A stretch of 64,000 nt of DNA from the NCBI GenBank assembly GCA_023362775.1, contig JALMGJ010000016.1, positions 565,001 to 629,000 on the forward strand, in the 5' to 3' direction. The notes under the pieces were generated by a model. The model was not told where the DNA came from, ran no database searches, and saw nothing but the letters and a program-made list of their open reading frames with translations. Shown piece by piece: positions 34,218 to 45,020 of this stretch. The position numbers and the translations under genes are program-made. Position 1 is the first letter of the stretch; each line of letters begins with the position of its first letter. Origin of the DNA: Charina bottae (taxonomy: Eukaryota; Chordata; Lepidosauria; Squamata; Charinaidae).

Positions 34218-34506
34218 ATCTAGAGCAGGGCTTTCCAAAGTGCTGCCGCTGGTGACACACCAGCAGCAGTGGCGGCGTGCGCGCGCACGGCGACGGCGCG
34301 GGGGGGCGTGCGGCGGCGCGCACGCGCATGGTGGCAGCGCGGGGGGGCGTGCGGCGGCATGGGGGGCGTGCGATGGCACACGCATGCATGGCGGCCGCCG
34401 TGCACGCGCGCGCCGCTGCTTCCGGGTGGTGTGGCGACACACCACGCTGTGTGTGGCGACACACTTTTGTGTCGCGACACACAGTTTGGAAAGCTCTGAT
34501 CTAGAG
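34218..34506. mobile_element. GC-rich hAT-type MITE with perfect 8-bp target duplication
   Basis: The element spans 34226-34498, with ends CAGGGCTTTCCAAAGTG... and ...AGTTTGGAAAGCTCTG. The target duplication is ATCTAGAG on both sides (34218-34225, 34499-34506). The interior (~34265-34425) is extremely GC- and CpG-rich and contains a degenerate tandem unit with 'GCGGGGGGGCGTGCGGCGGC' repeated about 40 bp apart. The Pro/Ala-rich open frames on both strands are artefacts of this composition. Confidence 0.92.
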
Positions 34507-34735
34507 TAATTGTAGATCATTAGTGATATATGCACATATTATTGATACAAAGGGGACCAAATTTAAAATTACAGGTAAAACTCTATTTGGAACTGAGGCA
34601 AAGTAGCAGTTGATTATATATATTTTGCCCAGTGTGTGACCAGAACATTCACATATTATATGTTTATACAAGCAAAGAACAGTAAGAATTTTTCCTCTGC
34701 TGGAAACAGGATAAAACATTTTAAGTAGAAGTCAC

Positions 34736-35470
34736 CTCCCCACCATTCATTCATTCATTCATTCATTCATTCAATTTGTATAGCTACCCATCACAAACCA
34801 GTGACTCTGGGCAGTGAACAATCATAAATACAATTAAAACAATACATAAATACAAAAAGAAATTAAATACAAATAGCAGCCAAGAGATATTATAATCTGT
34901 CAGTGTCAGCACAACCGAGAAACAGGGCCCTACTCATACTTGGAAACGCAGGCCCAGGCACATAGCCAGGTCTTCAAGGCCTTCCAAAAGGCCAGCAGGG
35001 TTGGGCCATCCAAATCTCAGGAGGGAGGATGTTCCAGAGGGCAGGTGCTACAGCAGAAAAGGCACGTCTCCTGGCCCCCACCAGCCAACATTCCCTGGCT
35101 GATGGGACCGAGAGCATGCCCATCCTGCTGGACCAGATTGGACAGGTAGAAACAACTGGGAGACGATGGGCCCTCAGGTAACCTGGTCCCAAGCCATTAA
35201 GGGCTTTAAAGGTGACAACCAGCACCTTGAATTGCACCTGGAAACACACTGGCAACCAATGCAGCCCCTGAAGCAGTGGTGTTACATGTGCTGAATAGCC
35301 GACACCATTTACAACCTGTGCAGCTGCATTCAAGGGAAGCCCCATATAGAGCGCATTGCAGAAGTCCAAATGGGAGGTCACAAGGGCATTAATGACAGTG
35401 AGCAGAGCTTACCGGTCCAGGAATGGGCGCAACTGGCACACAACCCAAAGGTGTGCAAAGGCCTTCCAAC
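34736..35470 (-). mobile_element. CR1/L3 LINE, 5'-truncated, minus strand
   Basis: An (ATTC)n tail at 34745-34772 is followed (minus strand reads right to left) by the C-terminal ORF2 region. Minus-frame 35381-34974 gives SHLDFCNALYMGLPL, LHWLPVCFQVQFKVLVVTFK, LGPGYL and RRRAFSAVAPALWNILPPE (in part). The sequence between MGLPL and AHVTPLL is altered by a deletion. The 5' break is near 35470, within 'KAFAHLWVV..'. Confidence 0.85.
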
Positions 35471-35659
35471 ATTTCCAGAACATTTAAACAATCAAATGAA
35501 ATTATGTGTTGTAATTAGGACCAAACAATGTACCAAATGATTACATAGTCGCTTGCTCATTTTCTTGGATCTATATCTGAGTAAGCAGTTTAGAAAATGG
35601 AGCATCTTTGAATCAAATAATATTTTTTAAAAAAATTGAGAAAATATTTATTTACTTAT

Positions 35660-35671
35660 TATATTACTATT

Positions 35672-35706
<35 letters not shown>

Positions 35707-35940
35707 TTTTCTATCCTGCCTTTATTGTTTTTATAAATAACTCAAGGCAGCGAACATACCTAATACTCCTTCCTCCTCCTATTTTCCCCGCAACAACAAC
35801 CCTGTGAGGTGAGTTGGGCAGAGAGAGTGTGACTGGCCCATGGTCACGCAGCCGGCTTTCATGCCTAAGGTGGGACTAGAACTCTCAGTCTCATGGTTTC
35901 TAGCCCTTTGCCTTAACCACTAGACCACACTGGTCTATGT
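35660..35940 (-). mobile_element. MIR-like tRNA-derived SINE
   Basis: On the minus strand: 'CCAGTGTGGTCTAGTGGTTA' (A box), then 'CTGAGAGTTCTAGTCC' (B box), 'GGCATGAAAGCCGGCTG', 'CTCACCTCACAGGGTTGTTG', and a tail 'CTTGAGTTATTTATAAAAAC' ending in (AAAT)n at 35662-35709. It is about 90% like the copy at 36309-36571. The tail resembles CR1/L2-type 3' ends, so a CR1-group LINE probably mobilised it (inference). Confidence 0.8.
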
Positions 35941-36308
35941 CATTCATTCCAAAGGCTCTGAGTGGCTAATATTAATATTAGTTGAAGACAAGATTCTTTA
36001 ACCCAACTTGCACAAATATGCAATACTTTAAACTCTTTGAGAGAATAAGGGGTTTCCCCCACAGGAGAGTCTCTCATGGGAGAGGGAAATTTGAAATGGA
36101 CTAAGACGCCAGCAAGAAGAGGTCGGAAGAAAACTGTAGTTGGAGAAAGGGAGAGAGGAAGAAGAAGAAATGATTAGTAAGCAAAGTTGATATTCAGGCT
36201 CCTGAAGAGATATAAGTTACAAGGTGATTCAGGACCACCAAGGAGGAATTGGCTTAGTAACCACTATGCAAGAACAATGGAGCATGAGATCCATCTACCC
36301 TGTTGATA

Positions 36309-36571
36309 TTTTATTTATTTATTTATTTATTTATTTGATTTCCATCTCACCTTTATTATTTTTCTAAATAACTCAAGGCGGCAAACATACCTAATACTCC
36401 TTCCTCCTCCTATTTTCCCCACAACAACAACCCTGTGAGGTGAGTTGGGCTGAGAGTGAGTGACTGGCCCCAGGTCACCCAGCCGGCTTTCATGCCTCAG
36501 GTAGGACTAGAATTCACAGACTCCTGGTTTCTAGCCCAGCACCTTAACCACTAGACCAAACTGGCTCTATC
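36309..36571 (-). mobile_element. MIR-like tRNA-derived SINE
   Basis: This has the same structure and orientation as the copy at 35660-35940: A box 'CCAGTTTGGTCTAGTGGTTA', B box 'GTGAATTCTAGTCC', GCCGGCTGGGTGACC core, GTTGTTGTGGGGAAAATAGG, and an (AAAT)n tail at 36309-36337. Confidence 0.82.
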
Positions 36572-39436
36572 CAGAGACAGAAGAGGATCTGAAGACACAA
36601 GAAAGAAGATCCTAGTTTCAGTATCCACAAGAGCTAAGCTTTAAATGGATCCTGACTGACTCTAACGAGTTTAGTAACAACTATATTTTAGCCTAGGCAC
36701 ACTATAATTTTGGTAAAAATAGTAGCATTGCCTTCAGAGAGATGTTAATCTTTTCATCATACAGCAGTTAGGTCATAACTTAACTACCAAACTCCCTTGA
36801 CAGCAGACACAAGAGAGAGACTAGGTCTGTTTGCATGCATTAGCTGAATTCTTCTTGCTTAGATATCTCACTGGAAAAGTCAAACTTTCAGAGAAATGGA
36901 TATCATTCTATCTCTGTTATGCTAAGAATTAAAAATAAACCAGAATGCTTCATAAAAAAGACCTTGTGTGCATGCTTTATCTGATCAGTCCTGAGGACTC
37001 ACAACAAGTGAAGTCTGGTCACACAACACAAGTGAGAATGTATACTAGTAAGGCTGCTCCCTATCACTTTTTACAGCCTATTCCACGGAATCAATCAATA
37101 TCCCTTCCCTCCCTCCAGACAGGGTGGTCTACAAATAAACCATAGCCTATGACCTTTATTATTAGTTTATTAGCATTATTAGTGACTAATATCATTTGTG
37201 GAATCTATTTGGAATCTAAGGAAATGCCTGGGAATAAGCATTAATTTGAAAGCTAGTACTTTGCTGTGCAGCAAGTAGCAGGCAGGCTAATTTTATTTTT
37301 ATTTTTTTGGGGGGTTAATATTAAAATAATTATAAACATTAATAAATAGGGTGAGGTAGGGGATAGAGAAGGCACCAAGGAAGATGTCCATGAACACAAT
37401 GGTGCCCATCAACACCGCATTGGGGATTCCATATCTATGTACTCATTTATTCAGGCATTATTTTAACAGCCACTTTCATCAATTGCTGAAGAAAAAACAA
37501 TTATACATTATAAATGATGAGACACAATTGTCTTCTAAATCAGGGAGGCAGATTTTTTTCTGCCACTTGTTCATATTCTTCTTAGTTTCAACTGTGAGGG
37601 GTGCATTATCTGATGACAATTATGAGAATAGGGTGGGACTGAAGAGTTTTGCTCCATTTGAGGGGCTTGGGGGGATTTTAAGGTCATGTTAAGGGCACAT
37701 TGCACCTTTCAGTTCAACACCTCACCCCTCCCCAAGTAGAAAATTGTGCCATTAGAATTGGCAGTTTTGCAGCTGAATTTTGCTGACAGGGGATGGGGAT
37801 GAGGGGTAGGGTGGGGGCTGAAGAATCAGGGGGTAGTATGTAGCACATTTGTACAGGACTATCCATTTTTATATTTACAATTTCGTTTAATTTCCCTGTT
37901 CCAAAATTTAAGTTATCTTCTCTTCTAGATATTGATATATTCAGGAGTTCCAGGGGAAGCCATTCTCTTTCCCGAGAAGAGGAAAGATACAAGTCATGTA
38001 TTAATTCATGTATTTTCAGCAAAAAGCCAATTTTAACTGCACTTTATTTATTTATTTAGTTGTGGGTTTTTTTTTTGCAGAAATAGGGAGCAAAATAAAT
38101 GTCTTAAGCCTCTGTAAAGCTTAACTTACATTTTTGGCCCTTTAAACACTAATCCAAAGGGACTAAACAGGTCTTCCCTGTCAGATTTCTGGCAATGCCA
38201 CCTGTAGCCTTTGGAGGCTGGCTGGCTACCCACCTGTCCATCTTTCCATCCATCTATCCATCTCCATATTCTCTGGTCTTAGAAAATGTTTCCAACCCTA
38301 CTTTATGCTGCAACTCTCATCATGTAAGTCATTTGTTGATGGAGGAACAAAATTCCAACTGAAATTTAAACTTCCTATCACATTTGTTTGGTGCCGTATA
38401 CTGGCAGGTCATGACTTGGGTTTTTCTGGTTCTTTAGAAATGTAATCATCTGAATGATAATATTGATGATCTATGGGCTTTGGGTAATTAATTGAAAACC
38501 CCCCATAAAATATATGGATGGGTGGATAGATAGATGGATGGATAAATGCCTCAACCTCTCTGTGATTTAATACTACATTTCATGATGTTACTTAGATTAT
38601 TATCATGACTTTTAATCTTCATGCAAGTTGCATGATCATTCATCAATCAGGAAAAAAATGAGTATCCATATCATCAGGTTCTTAGAACAATCCTGTCTTG
38701 GATGAATTAAATAACTCTTTGAGGACCATTGCATTTCCCTCCACTTTCATTATTTTATCTAATTCACTTCTGGATGATTTTTTATCATACAGTTTGTGAG
38801 CAAGTAAATGAGGATTTGGGACTTGGTGCTTGCAAAGCTCCAGTTGTAATTTGGGATAAAGCCTGCTAGATGTTACTGTCCAGCAACTGAACTAATTAGA
38901 GCTAATGAGAAAAAATATATATACCCATGCCACACCAATTGGTGTGGGTGTATGTCATGAAACCGAGAAGGTGACATATATATTGTAGGCAAAACAATCC
39001 TTAGCATTAAATTCCTATATGATTGTAATGCTGCTTCCCTTTTAGTCAAGTGAGAATACTTTTAAGTCACAGTTCTAAACATTCTGCAGCTATTTCATTT
39101 GTAAATTTCCTTGCCAGCATATAGCCTGGGAGAGTCAGAATATTTAGTGTTATCATGGTTCCATTAAGTTAATCTTTAGAAAAAGAGAGAGAGAAAAATA
39201 ATTATTTTCTTATAGGACACTACTGAGCACATTTACGAGACTAATTAATGCATTATTTATACCCAACAAGTAATTTAAAGGGCTTGCTCCTCCATAATGC
39301 TGGCCAGTTAATTAGAATCAAAGTCTGAAAACTTTATAATGATTAAGAACCAAATGCTCGTCTCCTCAGGCCTTTCCACAGGATTCTAGTTAAAGGTCCT
39401 CTGGAATTAGGAATTCAACTTTTTGTTGAATTCCTT
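36572..39436. other. Unassigned AT-rich sequence
   Basis: No gene or named repeat seen. Small (ATGG/ATCC)n tracts occur near 38240-38265 and 38515-38545. Confidence 0.45.
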
Positions 39437-40350
39437 TTGTACTTATTCATTCATTCATTTGATTTATGTGACTGCCCATCTGGCAAATGTGACTCTGGAT
39501 GTCTAATAAAAAGTTAAAAAAATAAAAATAATATTAGCAAAGGGTAAAAACATACAAGGGATGCAAGGGATAAATCCTGAATAATCAATTTACAAAGACT
39601 GCTCAATGGGCCATCTAACTTCCCAACCCTCAGGCCCCAGAGCAAATCCAGGTCTTCAATGGCTTATGAAAGGCTGGCAGGGTTGGGGCTAAACTAATCT
39701 CAGGGGGTAAGATGTTCCAGAGGACAACTGCTGCAACAGAAAAGGCTTCCAAGGTCCCATAAAATGACATTCTTTTATTGAAGGGACCCAGAGCATGCCC
39801 CTCCTGTCAGACCTAGTGGAATGGATAAAAACAATTGGGAAGGGGTGGTCTCACAAATAACCAAGCCCCATGCCATGGAGGGATTTATAGGTGACAACCA
39901 GCACCTTGAATTCCACCCAGAAACAGAGTCGGAGCCAGTGAAGCTTGTGAAGCAGAGGTATAACATAGGCGTACTACGGTGCACCCATAATTGCCCACAC
40001 TGCTGCATTCTGGATGAGCTGCAGCTCCTGGGTGGTCTTCAAGGGCAGCCCCAAGTAGAGCACATTGCAGTAATCCACTCAGGAGGTGATTAAGGCATGA
40101 GTAACAGAGAGCAGTGCATTCTGGTCCAGGAAAGGCCACAACTGGTGCTCAAAATGAAGTTGTGCAAAAGCTCTCTTTGCCATGGCTGCCACCTGTTCTT
40201 TGAACAGGAGCCTTGAGTACAGGAGGACCCCCAAATCACACCCCAGTCCTGTTTGGGGCAATACAACCCCAACCAGAGCCAAAGATGGAAGAACCCTAGA
40301 TCCAGGGGGCCCTAAATGACACAGCCACTCAATCATGCCAGGGTTGATCT
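39437..40350 (-). mobile_element. CR1/L3 LINE fragment, minus strand, directly 3' of a copia LTR
   Basis: Minus-strand pieces: INPGMIEWL then VVLPQTGLGCDLGVLLYSRLL (frame 40360-40079), corresponding to LNPAKTEWLW / GVLLDSRLL in the big copy. Then QLHFEHQLWPFLD and further C-terminal remnants reach a decayed tail near 39440 ((ATTC)n-like at 39443-39460). It is frameshifted. Its 5' end coincides with the 3' end of the copia-type LTR. Confidence 0.8.
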
Positions 40351-40821
40351 TGAAGCTCATTGAGTGGCCTGTTAGAACCAGTGAATGGAGCAGAGCTTAA
40401 CCTTGTGTAAACTCGTGCATAGAAAAAGGAATATTGTTTAAAAACACAGCCTGTGAGCACATAAGAGAGATTCAGGTACTTATTCTAAGTACAAAAGAGT
40501 TCTTACATTTATTTTGTCCAGGTACAGCCATTTCAGTAGATAAATGGTTTCAGTTCTTCTTTCTGTTCCCTAAACTGAATACCTCTGGCCCAGTTTGCTG
40601 CTAGAGGCTGCGTGGAGAAAGGGGCTTGAGGCCTAGCACATTGGCATCTCCATGAAGAGAAGCAGCCACATGCTGCTTCATCATTGTCGGTGGAAGAATC
40701 AGAGAGAGACAAGATGAAGTGGGAGGGGCAAGAAGCAGCTTCCTCTAGTAGCACAGAGTTTGCCTCCTAGAGCAATCACCCATATGCTAATGAGGCATGC
40801 TTGATTTGCCGGATTCTAATA
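40351..40821 (-). mobile_element. Ty1/copia 3' LTR, minus strand
   Basis: Read on the minus strand, it runs from TATTAGAATCCGGC (40821; canonical TG decayed to TA) to ...GAGCTTCA (40351). It matches the solo LTR at 14180-14725 at about 90% by eye, with internal deletions. A purine run 'GATAAAAGG' at 40822-40830 abuts it, as a polypurine tract should. The copia pol stop lies only 46 bp upstream. Confidence 0.8.
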
Positions 40822-41430
40822 CCTTTTATCAAATCAAAGTCATGCATCATGCCTACACAAGATTTAACTAACTACATAGGCCTTGGTAGACACCCTTCGC
40901 AAGTGGTTTTGTAAGGATGTCTGCAATCATGCTATTTGAGGGACAATACTTGAAATGTAGTAGTCCTGTCTCCTGTGCCTCTCTAATTATGTGGTAGTGA
41001 ACATCCATGTGTTTGGTCCACCCTCCCACCTTCTGTAACAGAGAGTCTTATACAACTTTGGTTGTCCTCAAAGACTCTTATTGGAGCAGGAACACTGAAC
41101 CCCAGATCCTCAAGTAAATACTTGAGCCATTTCACTTCTGCTCATGTCTCAGCTGCTGAGACATACTCTGCTTCAGTAGTTGAGGATGCCAAAATATCCT
41201 GCTTGCGACTAGCCCAGCTCACAGCCCCTCTCCCAAAGAAGAACACATTCCCACTAGTGGATTTGCAATCAGTTACATCCTCTGCCCAATCTGCATCGTT
41301 GTACCCCACTAGTTCAGGAGAATCAGTTGCTGGCAGCTTAAGCTTCAGGTCTGCAGTCCCCTTCAGGTATCTTGCCACCCGCTTAATGCCTGTCTAGTCC
41401 CTTTGGGTGGGTGTGCTGGTCTTTCTGCAG
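40822..41430 (-). pseudogene. Ty1/copia pol, RNase H and C-terminal end
   Basis: The minus frame 41378-41142 reads VARYLKGT, LVGYNDADWAEDVTDCKSTS, FFFGRGAVSWASRKQ and STTEAEYVSAAET (pieces), the Ty1/copia RNase H domain with its Asp and Glu residues. A TGA follows at AET*AE. After it, LKYLLEDLGF and DNQS appear. Then, in another frame, TKHMDVHYHIIREA and NSMIADILTKPLAKGVYQ end at the stop 40868-40870. The order RNase H, KH-D--YH-IRE, ADI-TKPL is diagnostic of copia. It has at least one stop and one frameshift. The element is cut off at about 41430, where a CR1-like tail (41430-41517) follows. RNase H would remove the RNA strand after cDNA synthesis. Confidence 0.85.
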
Positions 41431-41517
41431 ATGATCCCCACTGCAGTTGAAATATCTGGTGCAAGTTGGACAGTGATATAAATAATTTAAATAAATAATA
41501 AATGAAATGAAATGAAA
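41430..41517 (+). mobile_element. CR1-like 3' tail (tentative)
   Basis: 'TTGGACAGTGATATAAATAA' followed by (AAATAA)n and (AATGA)n resembles the end of CR1 copies in this window ('GGGCGGTCATATAAAT...'). It interrupts or bounds the copia remnant. Confidence 0.5.
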
Positions 41518-42530
41518 TCCTTAGCTAATTTTACAGCACCCATCATTGATCCATTGACATTGGCTCTGCAAACAAGCAGATGTTACCACACAGAAGATAC
41601 CACACACACTCACAGTTCCAGCTACATATGTTGAGTTTCATCTTGTTTGAGGTGAAACCTCAAGATAGAAACAAACACTGAAAGGTGGTTGGATTTAAAA
41701 AGTAGATAGCTGAAAAAAACAAGAAAACCCTGTCATACAACATGTATCCAATGCAGACCTCTTAGTTATAAAGTATGTTTCCATAGAATATTGAAATGGC
41801 TGGAGAAGAAAAATGCTGAATAAAATAATAAGTCAATGCTACACCTTATTCACCAATACACTGGATGCTTCCCACCCAATTTGCAGAGTGAACAGCATGT
41901 TATTATGTTGCAGTGCCATCTAGCTAATTGAAAATAAAACATCCATCCCTACATTCTTCCCCTAATTCTGTTCTTGGCACTAAAAAACAAAATCTTTTAA
42001 TAAGTAGATTTGGGATCCTGAGCACACTTTTGTGGGAATTAATGCCAGTGAAATCAATGGGTAGTTGTGTTGACAGTATAGGTAAATGTATGCAAAATTA
42101 ATCATTTTGTCTGATGGTAGACTTAATGTGCTATAAAATATAATGAACCCTACATTTACCAAAGAGCAAACACAGAATACATTGTAGATAATAATGAATT
42201 GGTGTTTCAAAACCTTTATTTAAAGCAACTTTGGGAAAGCTCTTGTTCACCTCTCAGTCAATGCTATTATTGCACTTTAAGGATCCACCTTACAACCCAA
42301 CCATTTGTGTAATGGATGAAAATATTGGTTCTTCAGCTAATTACATGAAATCCAGCACCAAGTATTTCAGCTTCTTACTTTCTCTAATATCATCTATGCA
42401 GAAGCAGTTGATGAATTAGTTGCCTAATAAATCACTGTATATTTCAGTTCTTCCTGTCCTGTTTCTTTAGTAATTGGAACAAATAATTGTGAAAATGCCA
42501 TATTACAATTACGATTACGATTACGATTAC
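41518..42530. other. Unassigned sequence
   Basis: No recognised gene. A short (ATTACG)n hexamer tract sits at about 42506-42530. Confidence 0.4.
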
Positions 42531-42686
42531 TGCCCATTGACAAAATTTCCTTTTGTCAATTACAAAAGGCCACACTGCTTGGATCCGCACATATACTACG
42601 CCGATACTTTGGGAAGAACTTGATGCGAATGAAGGCCAATACTAGCTAAACAATTGGCAGCTGTGATTTCATGTTGTTGGGTATAA

Positions 42687-42727
<41 letters not shown>

Positions 42728-42740
42728 CAACAATAATACA
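42531..42740 (+). mobile_element. R4/Dong-type LINE 3' end with (TAA)n
   Basis: 'CATTGACAAAATTTCCTTTTG', 'AATTACAAAAGGCCACACTG', 'CTTGGATCCGCACATATACT' and 'CTGTGATTTCATGTTG', then (ATA)n at 42685-42735. The same order, with an ATT run at the end, closes the R4 fragment at 55090-56925. This shows it is the 3' end of that family. Confidence 0.75.
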
Positions 42741-43440
42741 GCAACAGACAGCAAATGCCACCTCTGCAAAGAAGCTGAAGAAACAGTGGACCACCTAGTT
42801 AGCTGCTGCAAGAAGATTGTACAGACTGATTACAAACCATGTCATGATAAAGTAGCAACAATGGTGCATTGTTGCTACTTTGCAAGAAATCACTGCAAGA
42901 AATACCAGTTACCTGCAAGCAAGAAGTGGTGGGACCACAAAATTGATAAAGTAGTAGAAAATGAAGAAGCCAAAGTGCTTGTGACTTTAGAATTCAAACA
43001 GACAAGCATCTGCCACGCAGCACCCCAGACTTAACAATTGTTGATAAGGAAGACAAAAAAGTATGGACAGTGGACACTGCAATACCTGGAGACAGCAGAA
43101 TAGAAAAGAAAGAACTGGGGAAAATCAAAAAATACAAAGACCTGCAAATAGAATGACTGTGGCAAAAGAAAGCAAAGGTAATACCAATAGAAATAGGCAT
43201 CTTGGGTGCAATTCCAAAACATCTGGAGTACCACTTGAATACCATTGGCACTGATAAAATCACCATCAGTCAATTGCAAAAGGCAGCTTTACTTGGAACA
43301 GCTTACATCCTGTGACAGTACTTTTAATGCCATCAAACAATATCTGCCTATCCCCAGGTCCTTGGGAAGGACTTGGTAGGTGGATAAAAATGCCAAATCC
43401 AGTCTAAACATCTGGCTGACTGTGCAACCAACCATAATCA
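42736..43440 (+). pseudogene. R4/Dong-type LINE, zinc knuckle and restriction-like endonuclease region
   Basis: Plus frames give CHLCKEAEETVDHLVSCCKK (C-x2-C-x8-H-x4-C knuckle), then KWWDHKIDKVVENEEAKVLV. After a frameshift (~42990-43030) comes TPDLTIVDKEDKKVWTVDTA then GDSRIEKKELGKIKKYKDL. A knuckle followed by P-D...D...K...KY is the layout of the restriction-enzyme-like endonuclease at the C-terminus of R2/R4/Dong-type LINEs, which nicks the target. TAIPGDSRI keeps the D-x-A-x-P-G-D block. The reading then continues IPIEIGILGAIPKHLE and QLQKAALLGTA to the 3' end. The RT part is absent. Confidence 0.75.
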
Positions 43441-43471
43441 TACAATGATAAAGACTGGAATTGTTTTGGAT

Positions 43472-43474
43472 AGG

Positions 43475-43505
<31 letters not shown>

Positions 43506-44205
43506 CTGTTCTATGCTATCAAGTCAGTGCTGACTTCTACCAACCATATAGAAGGCCTTCTCCAGGATTATCTATCCCAGCCTAGCCCTTAGATCTTCCA
43601 AATTGCCAGTGTAGTTGAGTCCATCCACCTAGCAGTCAGTCTCCTCTTTCTTTACACCTTTCCCAGCATAATGGATTTCTCAAGGGAGCCTAGTCTTTGT
43701 GTAACATGTCCAAAATATGATAATTTGAGCCTAAGAGTCTTCTTCAACACCAATGGTCAAAAGCATCAACACTCTTTCTATTCTGCTCCTTCAAAGTCCA
43801 ACTTTTGCTTCCATAGAATGAGACAGAGAAGAGCACTGCCTACTGTATGTGTTTCTCATCTTTGTAGAAATAGACATGACATGGCATCTGAATATCTTTC
43901 TCAAAGCCTGTATTGCTAGCCTAGTAATCTCCTAGCAAGTGCTAGTCTACAGATATTTCTTGACTGCTGGTTCCTTTACTGTTGATAGTTAATTCTAAAA
44001 GGCAGGAACTTTCCATCACTTCAATATCTTCATTGCCAATTCTAAGGCTAGTCACTGTACCCATTGTCATTAGCTTGGTCTTCTTATTTTAATTGTAGTC
44101 CCATTGTTTTCACTATACTCCTTGGCTTTCCTTAGTAGAGCTTGGAGATTATTTGTATTTTCATCTCTCAGAGTAGTGTCATCAGCCTAGTGCAGGATAT
44201 TGTCA
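43472..44205 (-). mobile_element. RTE-clade LINE fragment, minus strand
   Basis: Minus-strand pieces: ADDTTLRDENTNNLQALLRK (RT motif C and downstream), TSLRIGNEDIEVMES, SFYGSKSWTLKEQNRKSVDA, FDHWC, then the 3' end '...ATATGGTTGGTAGAAGTCAG..ACTTGATAGCA' and an (ATCA)n tail seen as (ATTG)n at 43476-43505. The order equals the BovB/RTE C-terminal half, but the sequence is clearly a different, older RTE subfamily. Many stops. Confidence 0.7.
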
Positions 44206-44455
44206 GCCCCACTAAGCAGACCCCACCAGGAAATTAACTCCACAGGAATGCCAAAACAAGTTGCATTGTTGATTCTTTCATTTCATTTCCCCACTATAAT
44301 TTGGTTTTCCCACTGTCTTTGTAGCTTTGGATTTTTCCTTGCTGCCTGGCAACATCAGCAACTAGATGTCCTGAAGGCTTTAATCTAGTCATGTCATAAA
44401 CTCCTGTCAGCCCTACAAGGTAGACCAGACCAAGAAACCAACTCAGAAGCAAGGT
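44205..44455 (-). mobile_element. Gypsy-type LTR 3' fragments (two pieces)
   Basis: Minus-strand 'GGAGTTAATTTCCTGGTGGG' ... 'TAGTGGGGCTGACA' (44205-44255) and 'GAGTTGGTTTCTTGGTCTGG...GTAGGGCTGACA' (44400-44455) repeat the 3' part of the LTR family also at 4753-5045 and 50790-50985. Only the ends remain. Confidence 0.5.
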
Positions 44456-44524
44456 TCCTGGGACATGTAGTCCGACCTGCGATTGAAGAGCCGGTTCCCT
44501 CACCCCCTCCCTAATCGCGCGGGT

Positions 44525-44640
44525 AATATAATATGACTGTATAATTGAATTACATGATTGTAAGCCGCCTAGAGCCCTCCATTAGGGAGGGGATAGGCGG
44601 GGTATAAATAAGATAAAATAAAATAAATAAAAATAAATAA
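44525..44640 (+). mobile_element. CR1 3' tail
   Basis: 'TTGTAAGCCGCCTAGAGCCC...GGGATAGGCGGGGTATAAAT' followed by AAATAA repeats: a CR1 3' terminus with little or no coding sequence. Confidence 0.8.
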
Positions 44641-44815
44641 CTCCATAGGAAGACTAGAAAAGTTTATTTATTGGGATAGGCTACAATAACAAAATCTTGC
44701 AAGTCTGATTGGGTTTCTCCCCCCCTCCTCTAATACTCCAGTGAGTCAGGGAAGAATCAGCCTGAGTCTCCTCTTAATACTATCTTCTTTCCCAGGGCTT
44801 AGGGAATGCTTTTGT
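44641..44815 (-). mobile_element. Gypsy-type LTR, minus strand
   Basis: The reverse complement aligns with 4790-4985: 'CCCTGGGAAAGAAGATAGTATTA', 'GACTCAGGCTGATTC', 'GACTCACTGGAGTATTAG', 'CAATAAATAAA' (poly-A signal) and 'TAGTCTTCCTATGGAGT' (given in part). Solo and truncated. Confidence 0.65.
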
Positions 44816-44926
44816 CTTTTTTATTTATGCAACAGCTTGAGAATATTTGCTTCAAGGCCATTTCTCTGGCTCTCTGCATGTTTAATATGTTGAGTGGCAT
44901 CCAACCTGAGGGGCCCATAATCTGGC

Positions 44927-45020
44927 ACTATATCATCAATTACTTCATCTTGTCTACCCAAGTTGTTTTCTTGATAAAATGCAGGAGTGGTTTACCATTG
45001 CCTTCTCCTGTGCAGTATGA
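44927..45020. repeat. 94-bp segment identical to 46864-46957
   Basis: From ACTATATCATCAATTAC to TCCTGTGCAGTATGA it is base-for-base identical to the copy at 46864-46957, in the same orientation, about 1.94 kb apart. Flanks differ on both sides. The family is not recognised with certainty; 'AGGAGTGGTTTACCATTGCC' is a motif I associate with dispersed reptile repeats. Confidence 0.9.

Noticed and set aside
34068..34535. Several Pro/Ala/Arg-rich open frames of 75-155 codons on both strands
   Set aside because: They exist only because the MITE interior is extremely GC-rich and lacks stops in any frame. No domain is recognisable.
41062..41397. A 111-codon plus-strand frame
   Set aside because: Antisense of the copia RNase H domain.
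42506..42530. ATTACG hexamers considered as a telomere-like repeat
   Set aside because: Only three units and not the vertebrate TTAGGG sequence.
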